NCBI RefSeq assembly: GCF_000382405.1
Contig: NZ_KB908263.1
Location: forward strand, 1 to 64,000
DNA length: 64,000 nucleotides
Direction of reading: 5' to 3'
Source of the DNA: Mycobacterium sp. 141
Lineage (GTDB): Bacteria; Actinomycetota; Actinomycetes; Mycobacteriales; Mycobacteriaceae
Shown: positions 16,753 through 25,878 of the stretch, in pieces
How the letters are laid out: each line of letters opens with the position of its first letter
How positions within the stretch are numbered: position 1 is the first letter of the stretch
The notes under the pieces: model-generated
The model's database searches: none
What the model saw: only the letters and a program-made list of their open reading frames with translations
Told to the model about the DNA's origin: nothing
Made by a program: the position numbers and the translations under genes

Positions 16753-18402
16753 CTAGCGATCCGACGGTGGCGGCCATCCGGAACTGGGACGCCGCTGAAT
16801 TCGCAGGGTCGTCGTCGGCACCTGAAGCTCGGTAGTCGGTGCGGCTGGCAGCACTGTCGTCGAATCATCCTTCAAGCGAACGATTCTCGGCACGGCCGCG
16901 GCGCCGGGCTGCCGCACGATGGTCGGTGGCGCCGCGTCTGCCGCCGGGGCGGACCGCGCCGGTGCCGCAGGCTTCGTGGCTCGCGTGTCGCGACGGACCA
17001 GGTAGCCGGCCAGCGGGCCGGTGAACAACATGGCGGCCAGCACGGTCAGGCTCAGCACGCACACCGCGACGTCGAAGGTGCTGGTGATCTGCTGGGCCAG
17101 GTTGTTGCCATAGATCGCCGCGGGTGCCGGTTCGGCGTACCGGGGAGCCAGGGCGACGCCGATCGCGACATCCGCGACCGTGAAAACAAATAGCACGGCA
17201 CTGAACGCCGCGGCGATGGTCGCCGACACCACCCCCTTGCCGAGCTGGCTGTGCACCCACCGCGCGATGAACCCGGTGACGAGGCTGAACACCGTCATCG
17301 CAACGCTGTCGTACAGCGCACGGGGAAGATCCAAAGACAACGCGATCACATAATCGGTGATGCGCAGCACAGCCGCTGCGAACGACCAGAACGCGATGAG
17401 CGTCAAGCACTTCTGCGCAGCCCCACGATAGGCACCGATGGTCGGCGGCTTGATGAGCAGAACGGCGTAGAGCGTCGTGGGTGCGACGATCGCAGCAGCG
17501 GCCGCCCACGCAAGATAGCCTTCATAGCCCACCGCGGCAGTCGAGGTGTTCTCGGCGATGCCGTGAAACGCGTCGATGTCCCGGCCGATCCCGAGGATCC
17601 ACACCGCCGTGGCCGCAACCGCACCCGATACACCGATGGCGGTCGTGGCCAGCCGGGCCGCGGCGGTCCGTTCGGTCAGCCAGCGTGATGCGATGACCAA
17701 CGCGATCATCGCTTCCGCACCGTAGAGCAGCGTCGTGACGATGACCGCGACATCGTGATCACCGAACGCAACGTCGGTGACGAAGAGGTATCGCAGCCGC
17801 CAGTACAGATTGAACGCGACCGACAGCGTCGCCAGCGCGATCGAGACGAAACCGATGACCCGCGCCACCGCATACCAGCGGCGAAACTTGTTGTCCTCGA
17901 TGGTGATCGACGTGATGGGCGGCTGTGCCGCCAGCAGTGCGCCCGCGATGCCGAGCAACATGCCCGGGCCCACCCCCGGAGGCACGGCCCCGGTCCCGCC
18001 AATGTGGACCGTCTGCATCAGATGGAAGGCGACGAATCCGATGACCACAACCAGGTACGCGAGGCTCAACCCTAGCCGAATCCGGCCGGTTCGCCGGACA
18101 TCCGGGTTCGCTGCGTTGAGCCTCAACGGTCCGAGGTGAGGTGTGAGCGCGGCCACGACGGCCAGCAGCGTCACGACGGCCAGCACGACGAACGTCGTCA
18201 CGTCGCTGTCGGGCACGCCGACGCCGAATTCGAGGTTCCATGGGAGCAACAGAGCCAGCACCAGCAACCCGACGGCGAAACCGTCACGCATCCTGTTCGC
18301 CCGGGTGGGGACGTATCCGACACGTGCGGACCGCGCCACGGCGGGTGCAGCCGTGGTCGCCACCGAAACGGTGGCGGAAGCGTCGTAACGCTGGTCGCTC
18401 AC
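16753..18402 (-). CDS. large polytopic membrane protein with Pro/Ala/Thr-rich tail
   Basis: About 549 residues. The N-terminal 45 are polar; then come roughly 12 hydrophobic helices, beginning with GFAVGLLVLALLLPWNLEFG and ending near LTVLAAMLFTGPLAGYLV. A basic, proline/alanine-rich cytoplasmic tail of about 75 residues follows (RRDTRATKPAAPARSAPAAD). The start is GTG at 18402, with AGAAGGGAA 7 bases upstream; an ATG at 18444 lacks a ribosome site. I do not recognise a named family beyond mycobacterial conserved membrane proteins. It is divergent from the repeat-rich protein at 18612, with which it may share a promoter region. Confidence 0.7.
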   Translation of the reverse strand: MSDQRYDASATVSVATTAAPAVARSARVGYVPTRANRMRDGFAVGLLVLALLLPWNLEFGVGVPDSDVTTFVVLAVVTLLAVVAALTPHLGPLRLNAANPDVRRTGRIRLGLSLAYLVVVIGFVAFHLMQTVHIGGTGAVPPGVGPGMLLGIAGALLAAQPPITSITIEDNKFRRWYAVARVIGFVSIALATLSVAFNLYWRLRYLFVTDVAFGDHDVAVIVTTLLYGAEAMIALVIASRWLTERTAAARLATTAIGVSGAVAATAVWILGIGRDIDAFHGIAENTSTAAVGYEGYLAWAAAAAIVAPTTLYAVLLIKPPTIGAYRGAAQKCLTLIAFWSFAAAVLRITDYVIALSLDLPRALYDSVAMTVFSLVTGFIARWVHSQLGKGVVSATIAAAFSAVLFVFTVADVAIGVALAPRYAEPAPAAIYGNNLAQQITSTFDVAVCVLSLTVLAAMLFTGPLAGYLVRRDTRATKPAAPARSAPAADAAPPTIVRQPGAAAVPRIVRLKDDSTTVLPAAPTTELQVPTTTLRIQRRPSSGWPPPSDR

Positions 18403-18611
18403 GTAACGATTCCCTTCTATGAGTGACGTCGCAAGACGATTCAACCAGCGTGCTCATTTTTGCTCTGAGGCACAAGCGGTGACGGCCGTGATCGCTTTTC
18501 GACCGACCGAATCCACCGAGGCTGTGCGGTAGCTTTGAAGGGTCCAAAAGCGCAGCACGGGGCGAGGAGCCGCGACGCCCGAAACATGCGTGAGATGAGG
18601 AGTGGTAACCG

Positions 18612-20417
18612 GTGGACGTAGTCCTCGGGGTGGCGGTCACCGGGCGGGTGGCCCGCTTGGCGATGGTCGGTTCGCCCGCCAGTGGCAGCCAACTGTTGGA
18701 CCAGTACGCACTGGATCTGTCCGACGATGCGATGTCGGAGCTGTTCGAGACCATCGTCGGCACCTACCGCGAGGTAACCGAATCGGGCAACCAGGTCGCC
18801 GCGACGCGGTTGTGCCTACCCGACCCGTCGACGGCTGACACGCTGCGTCAGCGGGTGGCAGCCGCCGGCGTGCAGAACGTCGAGGTCGTGGACGAAGCCG
18901 AAGCGGCAGCGGCACTGGCCCGTACCGTCGGTGCGGATGCCGCGCTGCTGCTCGCCGACGATGACACGGTGTCGCTGACGGTGGTCGGCGAGGACGAGCA
19001 GTCGACTTCCACCCTGGCATCCGTGCCGATCGGCGCCGCGGGTGCGGCCGTGGCGTGCGCAGCGGTGTTGCAGCGCGTGCCCGCCGCCGAGGCGCCTTCT
19101 CGGATCATGTTGGTGGGACAGCGCTTGGATCTTGATTCCGTTGCCGCAGAGCTACGTTCGACCGCGCCCGTCGAGGTGGCGCCCGATGCGGGTTACGCCA
19201 TTGCGCGCGGCGCGGCCCAGACCGCCGACGGGTCGGGCTTCGCCCCGGCCGGGGCGGCGACGCAGATGGCGCCCGTGCTCGACGCGACGCAGCTGGCGCC
19301 TACGGCTGCGGATGCCACGCAGATGGCCCCGGCGGCAGGCGACGCGACCCAAATGGCCCCGGCAGCCGCAGGCGATGCCACCCAGATGGCACCTGCGAAC
19401 GCGCAGGCCGCCGAGGGAGCCGTCGGTCCGGATCTGGCGTACTCACAGGAGGCCGACGATGCGCTTTTGGCCGACGAGATGCCGATGGAGCCGCTGGGCG
19501 AGTTCGTCCCCGAACAGGAGGACGAGGGCGACTACACGACGGTCATCGCGCCACCGGCGCCGCGGATGCTGCTCATGGGCAGCGCGGTCATGTTCCTGGT
19601 GATCAGCTTCGCGACCCTGGCCGTCACGGTGGCGATCAACGTCCGGCCGACCGCAGACGTGGCCGCCCAGCCGGTGCCTCCCACACAGGCGAACACCGTG
19701 CCGGGGCGGTACCTCCCACCGGTCCCGCACCAGGCGGACCCGGTGGCCCTGCCGGTCTCGGTACTGACCCCGCCGCCCGCTGCCCCTGTTGTTCCGAACG
19801 TGCGTATCGACGATCGACCGGTCAACCAGGCGCCGGTCAACCCGGCACCGCCCGCCGCACCAGAGCCTGCGCCGGCTCCCCCACCCGTCGAGGTTCCGCC
19901 GGCTCCGATTCCAATGCCGATTCCGGCACCGATACCGGTTCCCATCCCAGTTCCGCCCCTCGTGCCACCTTGGACACCGCCGTGGACGTTCCCGACCACA
20001 CCGACCACCCCACCCACGAGCACCACCACGACGACAGCGCCGACCACCACGACGCCACCAACGACGACAGCCCCATCGACGACGACCACTGCTCCGTCAA
20101 CAACGCCGGCACCCTCGACCACGACGGCACCTTCGACTACGACGGCACCGTCCACGCCGACCCACACGGTGACATCGTCGGCGCCTCCGTCTTCTGCCGA
20201 ACCTTCTGTGGAGCCCGTGACTCCGCGAGAAGAACCGACCTACACGCCGGCGCCGGCGCACGAGGCACCGCAGACCACGGTCTACGAGCAGGAGCCGTCA
20301 GACGGTGGCAGGTCGCGTGGTTCGAATGGCAGCGGATCATCCGATGACGGCGGAAGCTCAAGTGGCGGTGGGCATTCCGGCGAGGAGCCGGTGACCACGG
20401 TGCCCGATAGCCCGTAG
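18612..20417 (+). CDS. DUF7159-like mycobacterial protein with repeats and one membrane helix
   Basis: A 601-residue protein. The N-terminal 200 residues start DVVLGVAVTGRVARLAMVGS and resemble the actin/ATPase-like fold of mycobacterial DUF7159 proteins. A run of ATQMAP repeats follows (about residues 215-265), then one transmembrane helix (LLMGSAVMFLVISFATLAV, about residues 320-340). The outer part is proline-rich, then almost pure Thr/Pro/Ser, ending in Gly/Ser. This looks like a cell-wall-spanning stalk. GTG at 18612 follows GAGGAG. Function unknown. Repeat-driven length variation between strains is likely. Confidence 0.7.
   Translation: MDVVLGVAVTGRVARLAMVGSPASGSQLLDQYALDLSDDAMSELFETIVGTYREVTESGNQVAATRLCLPDPSTADTLRQRVAAAGVQNVEVVDEAEAAAALARTVGADAALLLADDDTVSLTVVGEDEQSTSTLASVPIGAAGAAVACAAVLQRVPAAEAPSRIMLVGQRLDLDSVAAELRSTAPVEVAPDAGYAIARGAAQTADGSGFAPAGAATQMAPVLDATQLAPTAADATQMAPAAGDATQMAPAAAGDATQMAPANAQAAEGAVGPDLAYSQEADDALLADEMPMEPLGEFVPEQEDEGDYTTVIAPPAPRMLLMGSAVMFLVISFATLAVTVAINVRPTADVAAQPVPPTQANTVPGRYLPPVPHQADPVALPVSVLTPPPAAPVVPNVRIDDRPVNQAPVNPAPPAAPEPAPAPPPVEVPPAPIPMPIPAPIPVPIPVPPLVPPWTPPWTFPTTPTTPPTSTTTTTAPTTTTPPTTTAPSTTTTAPSTTPAPSTTTAPSTTTAPSTPTHTVTSSAPPSSAEPSVEPVTPREEPTYTPAPAHEAPQTTVYEQEPSDGGRSRGSNGSGSSDDGGSSSGGGHSGEEPVTTVPDSP
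19252..19395 (+). repeat. in-frame ATQMAP tandem repeats
   Basis: Five degenerate units of the pattern D-A-T-Q-M/L-A-P, 9-12 codons each, lie within the DUF7159-like gene. They are spaced by Ala/Gly and encode a flexible spacer. At DNA level units around gatgccac and cagatggc are close to identical, so copy number could vary by slippage. Confidence 0.75.
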
Positions 20418-20535
20418 TCCTGCAGCTGCTCAATCGTCGTGGATGGGGCACGCCAGGTCAATGAACATGGTCGGCCCGGCTTGACGATGACGGCCCGCTG
20501 GTGGCGGCAGCGGGCCGTCGGAGCGAGCGAAACAG

Positions 20536-22131
20536 CTACTTGCCGTGACCAGACGCCGAGCGCCCACCGTGGCTGTGGGCCTTACCGACATCTTTCGCGG
20601 CGGTCGAACTCGTGTCGTCGTGGCGCGTCCCGCGTTGGCTGGACGACGAGTCGGACACTTTGGTGCCGCCGGCGTACTTGGCGCCCCACCCGCGCCTGGC
20701 AAAGGTGGCGTTGCCGGCGTTGGCGGTGGTCGTCTCCGTCTTCGCCGTGGTGCCGGTTGGCGTGACGTCCTTGGCGGTGCCGACACCGGCCGTGACCCCG
20801 GCGGTCGCCACTGCCTCCTTCGCCGATGACGTCTCTGCGGTGGCATCGGTCGCCACTGCCGCCTTCGCCGATGACGTCTCTGCGGTGGTATCGGTCGCCA
20901 CTGCTACCTTCGCCGATGGCGCCTCTGCGGTGGCATCGGTCGCCGCTGCCGCCTGGACGTTCGGCGTCGCCGTGGCAGGACTCACCGCAGTAGCGAATTG
21001 TTGTGGCCAGGTTTGCAATACGTCCTGAAGCAGGCTGCCTTTGTTGAGCAGGCCGGTGAATGGCGTGCCCGTGGGGTTGTACTGGGCGTTCTGGAGGACA
21101 TAGCCATTGAGAAGGTCTCCGGCCAAGTCGGCGGGCGCCGTGAGGACGTCGGTCACCGCCTGCGCGGTGTTACCGGAGGACGCGTCGGCTTGGGCCGTGC
21201 TGAGGCCATCGACCAACCCGAACGCGACGCTGAGGTCCGGAGACAACACGGCATCGCCGAGGGCCTTCAGGTTCGAATAGCTCAGAAATGTTGCGGTCAG
21301 ATTCGTCAACGCTTGTAGCGCATCGGCGGCTCCCGGCATCGATGACGTCGCCGCCAGATTCGTCAAAGACTGCAGGATGTCGCCGGGAATCGTCTCGGTC
21401 GGCGTTGCGCCGGCCTTGGCGGTATTCAGGATGGGGCTCAGCAGGGGCTTCAGCGTATGGTCGATCGTTTCCAACGACCACGCCTCGCCGTAGGCGAAAG
21501 CGTCGAAGGTGTTGCCTTGCTGAAGAGCGGTGAGTACTTCTTGTAGCGTGCTGCCCGATTCGGTGACGCCGTCGTGTGTCACGGATCCGCCGAACAGCCC
21601 GAAGATGTAACCGTCGTCGCCGCCGTACCACCCGCCGTCGAGCGCGTTCTGCAAGCCAGTCTCGGCACCGGAAAGTCCGGTGCTGATCAGGTTCGCGTCC
21701 GACGAATTGGTGCTGATCGCCTGCAGCAACCCGGGAATCGCCGCTGCGGCGGCGATCAGAGTCGGCAGGTCGACCCCTGTCTGCGAATTTGTCGCGAGGC
21801 CCGAAAGGTCGGTGCCGATGGACTGCAGCGTCGCAGGAAGTGCGGCGACCTCGCCACTCAAGGTCTGCAGGTTGGTGCCCGCTTGGCTGAAAACGTTCTG
21901 GTAGTCGCCGAGCACATCGCTGATCCCGCTGGTGAGCCGGACTGCACGGGCCTGTATTTCAGCCGCGACGTTGTGGGTGGTCATGTTTGGCGCCAGTGGG
22001 TTCACGGCGATCGCCGCGGCTCCCGCCACGCTGACGCCGGCGATGAGGAATTTGCTGACGCGGCTCGCCGACGCTGATTGGCAAGACTGCAAGTCTTGCC
22101 CAATCGAGTTCGGACGCAGAGCTAGTTGCAC
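20536..22131 (-). CDS. secreted GjpA-like outer membrane porin family protein
   Basis: A 531-residue exported protein. The GTG start at 22131 follows AGGAGCTCAC. An N-terminal hydrophobic stretch (KFLIAGVSVAGAAAIAV, residues 27-43) acts as signal or anchor. The body is helical and Asn/Leu/Gln-rich (LPTLIAAAAAIPGLLQAIST, GGWYGGDDGYIFGLFGG), the pattern annotated in mycobacteria and Gordonia as GjpA porin-like. The C-terminal 150 residues are low complexity, with three units of about 16 residues (VATDATAETSSAKEA) and a His/Ser/Gly tail. Two IdeR-like boxes lie 54-92 bases upstream of the start, so iron-dependent repression is likely. Confidence 0.75.
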   Translation of the reverse strand: MQLALRPNSIGQDLQSCQSASASRVSKFLIAGVSVAGAAAIAVNPLAPNMTTHNVAAEIQARAVRLTSGISDVLGDYQNVFSQAGTNLQTLSGEVAALPATLQSIGTDLSGLATNSQTGVDLPTLIAAAAAIPGLLQAISTNSSDANLISTGLSGAETGLQNALDGGWYGGDDGYIFGLFGGSVTHDGVTESGSTLQEVLTALQQGNTFDAFAYGEAWSLETIDHTLKPLLSPILNTAKAGATPTETIPGDILQSLTNLAATSSMPGAADALQALTNLTATFLSYSNLKALGDAVLSPDLSVAFGLVDGLSTAQADASSGNTAQAVTDVLTAPADLAGDLLNGYVLQNAQYNPTGTPFTGLLNKGSLLQDVLQTWPQQFATAVSPATATPNVQAAAATDATAEAPSAKVAVATDTTAETSSAKAAVATDATAETSSAKEAVATAGVTAGVGTAKDVTPTGTTAKTETTTANAGNATFARRGWGAKYAGGTKVSDSSSSQRGTRHDDTSSTAAKDVGKAHSHGGRSASGHGK

Positions 22132-22184
22132 GTGAGCTCCTAAGAGGTGGAGGCATACTGCCGGGAAATGAACGGGTCCTATGC

Positions 22185-22223
22185 TTAGGTTTGCCTAAGT
22201 TTTCATAGGTATGGCTAACCTAG
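22185..22223 (-). promoter_or_regulatory. tandem IdeR/DtxR-like iron boxes
   Basis: Two 19-base sites separated by one base resemble the mycobacterial iron box TWAGGTWAGSCTWACCTWA. The site at 22185-22203 matches about 15 of 19 positions (TTAGGTTTGCCTAAG core). The site at 22205-22223 matches about 16 (TAGGTATGGCTAACCTA core). They lie upstream of the GjpA-like gene. Iron-bound IdeR would be expected to repress it. Confidence 0.65.
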
Positions 22224-22380
22224 CCAATGGTGACCCCTGCTAGCTGTGCGCTTGGTGGGCACTATCTGCAGATTTGCTGTCGATGCATCAGTGCGGCACC
22301 GCGGCAGCCGGCTGGGCCATGCCGCAGGATCCTGGGATGGCGGATTGATTTATTTGCTGGACTACTCCTGAAACGCAATC

Positions 22381-22403
22381 AGGCCCCCTCGAAAAGGGGG
22401 CCT
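22381..22403 (-). terminator. terminator downstream of tRNA-Tyr
   Basis: AGGCCCCC and GGGGGCCT form an 8-bp stem with a 7-base loop, 9 bases after the tRNA 3' end on the minus strand. The stem is very GC-rich, as in mycobacterial intrinsic terminators without a long U-run. Confidence 0.75.
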
Positions 22404-22411
22404 GACCAGGG

Positions 22412-22494
22412 TGGCAGGTAGTGGATTCGAACCACTGTAGGCGTAAGCCGACGGATTTACAGTCCGCTCCCATTGGCCGCTCGGGCAACCTGCC
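22412..22494 (-). tRNA. tyrT: tRNA-Tyr (anticodon GTA)
   Basis: An 83-base class II tRNA. GGCAGGT pairs with ACCTGCC as acceptor stem, the anticodon loop is CTGTAAA with GTA, and a long variable arm (CGTCGGCTTACGCC region) precedes the TTCGAAT T-loop. The CCA end is not encoded. It lies between the GjpA-like gene and yajQ. The 110 bases from its 5' end to yajQ presumably hold its promoter and that of yajQ. Confidence 0.95.
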
Positions 22495-22603
22495 AATTTT
22501 CGCATCCGCCCCGTCTCCGGTTTGGTGCGACTAGCAGGGTACAACGAGGATGTACCTAAATCACAAACCGGCAGCACACGCAGAGTAAGAGGAGAGCGTT
22601 CCA

Positions 22604-23095
22604 ATGGCGGATTCCAGCTTCGACGTCGTCAGCAAGGTCGACCGTCAGGAGGTCGACAATGCGCTCAACCAGGCCGCCAAGGAGTTGGCCACCCGATTCG
22701 ACTTCCGCGGCACCGACACCACCATCGCCTGGAAAGGCGACGAGGCGATCGAACTCACCTCCAGCACCGAGGAGCGGGTCAAGGCCGCCGTCGACGTGTT
22801 CAAGGAGAAGCTGGTCCGTCGGGACATCTCGATGAAGGCCTTCGACGCGGGCGAACCGCAGGCCAGCGGCAAGACCTACAAAGTGGCCGGCGATATCAAG
22901 CAGGGCATCACCAGCGAGCAGGCCAAGAAGATCACCAAGCTCATCCGCGATGAGGGCCCCAAGGGCGTCAAGGCGCAGATCCAGGGCGAAGAGATTCGGG
23001 TGAGCTCGAAAAAGCGTGACGATCTGCAGGCTGTCATCGCACTGCTCAAAGGTGCCGACCTCGACGTGGCACTGCAGTTCGTCAACTACCGCTGA
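22604..23095 (+). CDS. YajQ family nucleotide-binding protein (UPF0234)
   Basis: A 163-residue cytoplasmic protein of the usual YajQ length. It has the family opening [20 protein letters not shown], the [11 protein letters not shown] strand, and the ending LQFVNYR. YajQ proteins have two tandem RRM-like folds and bind nucleotides, in some species cyclic-di-GMP. In M. tuberculosis the equivalent gene is Rv0566c, at the same position relative to gpsA and htpX. It converges with the ArsR gene downstream. Confidence 0.93.
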   Translation: MADSSFDVVSKVDRQEVDNALNQAAKELATRFDFRGTDTTIAWKGDEAIELTSSTEERVKAAVDVFKEKLVRRDISMKAFDAGEPQASGKTYKVAGDIKQGITSEQAKKITKLIRDEGPKGVKAQIQGEEIRVSSKKRDDLQAVIALLKGADLDVALQFVNYR

Positions 23096-23129
23096 GGTGT
23101 TGCGTTGAGCCGGTCCGGCCCACCTCTGA

Positions 23130-23465
23130 TCAGCTGAGCCCGCTGGTTTCGCGATTGGCTTGTGCCACAACAGAATCCAGTAGACCCGGGATCGCGGCGT
23201 CGACATCCTCGGTGCGCAGCCGTTGATGGGTGTGCCCCTCGACGGGCTCACGCTCGATCAGCCCGGCGTCGCGCAGGATGTTGAAGTGGTGCGTCGCGGT
23301 CGACTTGTTGATGCCGTCGTAGAGCGCGGCGCACTTCACTGGTCGGCCGGCGTTGTGCAGCCGGCGCACCATCTCCAGGCGGACCGGATCCTGCAGGGCA
23401 CACAACACTTGGCGAATGGGCGCGACAGGGTGCCGGACCGTCTCGGCCAACTGCGGCTCGGCCAT
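23130..23465 (-). CDS. ArsR-type winged-helix repressor
   Basis: About 111 residues. ATG 23465 is chosen because GGAGGG precedes it; a start at 23486 is less likely. The winged helix is plain: LCALQDPVRLEMVRRLHNAG, then the recognition helix NKSTATHHFNILRDAGL at residues 58-74, then a wing (EGHTHQRLR). No ArsR-type metal-binding cysteines are present, so it is not an obvious metal sensor. It is divergent from an MFS exporter gene 102 bases away, and an inverted repeat lies between them. Confidence 0.88.
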   Translation of the reverse strand: MAEPQLAETVRHPVAPIRQVLCALQDPVRLEMVRRLHNAGRPVKCAALYDGINKSTATHHFNILRDAGLIEREPVEGHTHQRLRTEDVDAAIPGLLDSVVAQANRETSGLS

Positions 23466-23490
23466 GGTGTGCCCTCCATCACGCACAAAA

Positions 23491-23551
23491 TAGGTTTGAT
23501 GATCATCTAACCGTCGGTAAGCTCAACGAGGTTCGATCACCATCAAACCTA
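23491..23551. promoter_or_regulatory. inverted repeat operator between ArsR and MFS genes
   Basis: TAGGTTTGATG at 23491-23501 and CATCAAACCTA at 23541-23551 are perfect complements 39 bases apart, flanking the divergent promoters. The left arm also contains a short dyad, GATGATCATC. Binding by the neighbouring ArsR repressor is the likely role. Confidence 0.65.
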
Positions 23552-23567
23552 CCCCACGGGAGCCCCG

Positions 23568-24776
23568 GTGACGCTGGAAGCAGACCGCTCGGTCAGCACC
23601 GACGCCCAACGCTGGGCCTATCCCCTGCTGCTGGTCCTGTGCGGGGTCGCCCTCGGAGTGTCCGGTCTGCCCGCGCCACTCTATGGGCTCTACGAGACGG
23701 TGTGGCATCTCACGCCGTTGGCGACCACCATCGTGTTCGCGGTGTACGCCGTCGCCGCGCTCGGCGCTGTGCTCATCTCGGGCCGCGTCTCCGACGTCGT
23801 CGGGCGCAAACCCGTGCTGCTGGGCGCGCTTGTCGCGATGATCGCCGGGCTCGGTGTGTTCCTGGTGGCCGACAACATGTTGTTGCTGCTGGTGGCGCGC
23901 GCCATCCACGGCGCCGCGGTCGGTTCGATCGTGGTGGTCGCCGCGGCGGCCCTGCTGGATCTGCGTCCGCAGCACGGTGTGCGGTCCGGGCAACTCAGCG
24001 GCGTCGCTTTCAACATCGGAATGACCATCGCGATCGTCGGATCCGCACTGCTGGCCCAATACGCGCCACACCCTCTGCGCACGCCCTATGCCGTGGTCGC
24101 GGTGCTGTGCGCCATCATCGGCGTCGGTGTGGCGGCGTTGCGCGAAACGCACACCGTGCGCGCTTCGGGACCGATCCGGATCTCCAAACCCGCTGTCGCC
24201 CAGGCTATCCGATCCGACTTCTGGTTCTCTGCGATCGGCGCGATGGCGTCATGGTCGGTGCTCGGCGTGCTGCTCTCGCTCTACCCGTCGCTCGCCGCCT
24301 ACCAGACCCACATCGACAACCTGCTGTTCGGCGGCGGTGTCGTCGGTGTCACCGCCTTCGCCGCCGCGATGGCGCAGCTGGCCGCCACCCGCATCCCGGC
24401 CCACCGCGCTGCGATCGCCGGCGACATCGGAATGGCCATCACGTTGATACTGACCGTGCCGGTGCTGCTGACTCATTCCTGGCCGCTGGTGTTCTTGGCC
24501 GCCGCGTCACTTGGCGCGGCATTCGGACTCGGGTTCGGCGGCTCGCTGCGCCACCTCTCGCACGTGGTGCCTGCCGATCAGCGCGGCGAGACCATGTCGG
24601 CGTTCTACGTGCTGGCCTACACCGCGATGGCCGTCCCGACGCTGCTCGCCGGTTGGGCGGCGACCCGGTGGGATCTGGCCACGGTGTTCCCGTGGTTCGC
24701 CGTGGCGGTGGCGCTGGCCTGCCTCACCGCAGCCGCGATCGGAGCTCGATCCAGGCGCGGAGCCGCACGCACATAA
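23568..24776 (+). CDS. MFS transporter (DHA1-type efflux)
   Basis: A 402-residue inner membrane protein with 12 predicted helices. The MFS motif A is seen in the loop between helices 2 and 3 (SGRVSDVVGRKPVLL), followed by GAAVGSIVVVAAAALLDL. The start is GTG at 23568, directly after the operator region. Divergence from an ArsR repressor suggests a substrate-induced exporter. The substrate cannot be read from sequence. Confidence 0.88.
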   Translation: MTLEADRSVSTDAQRWAYPLLLVLCGVALGVSGLPAPLYGLYETVWHLTPLATTIVFAVYAVAALGAVLISGRVSDVVGRKPVLLGALVAMIAGLGVFLVADNMLLLLVARAIHGAAVGSIVVVAAAALLDLRPQHGVRSGQLSGVAFNIGMTIAIVGSALLAQYAPHPLRTPYAVVAVLCAIIGVGVAALRETHTVRASGPIRISKPAVAQAIRSDFWFSAIGAMASWSVLGVLLSLYPSLAAYQTHIDNLLFGGGVVGVTAFAAAMAQLAATRIPAHRAAIAGDIGMAITLILTVPVLLTHSWPLVFLAAASLGAAFGLGFGGSLRHLSHVVPADQRGETMSAFYVLAYTAMAVPTLLAGWAATRWDLATVFPWFAVAVALACLTAAAIGARSRRGAART

Positions 24777-24830
24777 CGCAGTTCAGCAAAGCCGGGTAAA
24801 CAACCCGGACCGGCAAATAGTCTGATCGCC

Positions 24831-25856
24831 ATGACACCGGTGCAACGCGAACCGAAAGTCGTCGTCCTCGGTGGAGGGTCCTGGGGCACCACGGTCGCCT
24901 CGATCTGCGCGAGGCGTGGCCCGACGTTGCAGTGGGTGCGCTCGGAGGAGACGGCCACCGACATCAACGACAACCACCGTAATTCCCGGTATCTGGGCGA
25001 CGAGGTGGTGCTGCCGGAAGGCCTGCGTGGAACCACCGATTTCTCCGAAGCGGCCAACTGCGCCGATGTGATCGTGATGGGCGTGCCGTCGCACGGCTTT
25101 CGCGGCGTGCTGCAGGAGCTTGCGAAAGAGCTACGGCCGTGGGTTCCGGTGGTGTCCTTGGTCAAAGGCCTGGAGCAGGGCACCAACATGCGCATGAGCC
25201 AGATTGTCGACGAGGTACTACCGGGGCATCCGGCCGGAATCCTCGCCGGGCCGAACATCGCCCGCGAGGTCGCCGAGGGCTACGCCGCGGCCGCCGTGCT
25301 GGCGATGCCCGACCAGCACCTGGCGGCAAAGCTGGCAGAGTTGTTCCGCACCAAGCGTTTCCGTACGTACACGACCGATGACGTGATCGGCGTCGAGATG
25401 GCCGGCGCCCTGAAGAACGTGTACGCGATCTCCGTCGGCATGGGTTACTCGCTGGGCATCGGCGAGAACACCCGGGCCATGGTGATGGCCCGGGCCGTCC
25501 GCGAGATGTCCAAGCTCGGCGAGGCCATGGGCGGGCACCGAGACACGTTCTCGGGCCTGGCCGGCATGGGCGATCTCATCGTTACATGTACGTCACAGCG
25601 CAGCCGCAACCGCCACGTCGGCGAACAGTTGGGCCAGGGCAAGAAGATCGACGAGATCATCGCGTCGATGAACCAGGTGGCCGAGGGCGTCAAGGCCGCC
25701 AGCGTAGTCATGGAATTCGCCGAGAAGTACGGGCTGAACATGCCGATCGCCCGCGAGGTCGACCGCGTGATCAACCATGGCGCGACGGTCGAGGACGCCT
25801 ACCGCGGGCTGGCCGCCGAGAAGCCCGGCCACGAGGTGCACGGCTCGGGGTTCTGA
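24831..25856 (+). CDS. gpsA: glycerol-3-phosphate dehydrogenase [NAD(P)+]
   Basis: A 341-residue cytosolic enzyme reducing dihydroxyacetone phosphate to sn-glycerol-3-phosphate for phospholipid synthesis. The N-terminal Rossmann motif is VVVLGGGSWGTTVAS (residues 9-23). The catalytic lysine lies in EMAGALKNVYAISVGM around residue 190, and the substrate-binding GMGDLIVTCTSQRSRNRHVG follows near 245. Length and motifs are standard. It corresponds to Rv0564c (gpdA1). It converges with a secreted protein gene 22 bases downstream. Confidence 0.95.
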   Translation: MTPVQREPKVVVLGGGSWGTTVASICARRGPTLQWVRSEETATDINDNHRNSRYLGDEVVLPEGLRGTTDFSEAANCADVIVMGVPSHGFRGVLQELAKELRPWVPVVSLVKGLEQGTNMRMSQIVDEVLPGHPAGILAGPNIAREVAEGYAAAAVLAMPDQHLAAKLAELFRTKRFRTYTTDDVIGVEMAGALKNVYAISVGMGYSLGIGENTRAMVMARAVREMSKLGEAMGGHRDTFSGLAGMGDLIVTCTSQRSRNRHVGEQLGQGKKIDEIIASMNQVAEGVKAASVVMEFAEKYGLNMPIAREVDRVINHGATVEDAYRGLAAEKPGHEVHGSGF

Positions 25857-25878
25857 TTGATTTCGCGGGCTGCTGGTC

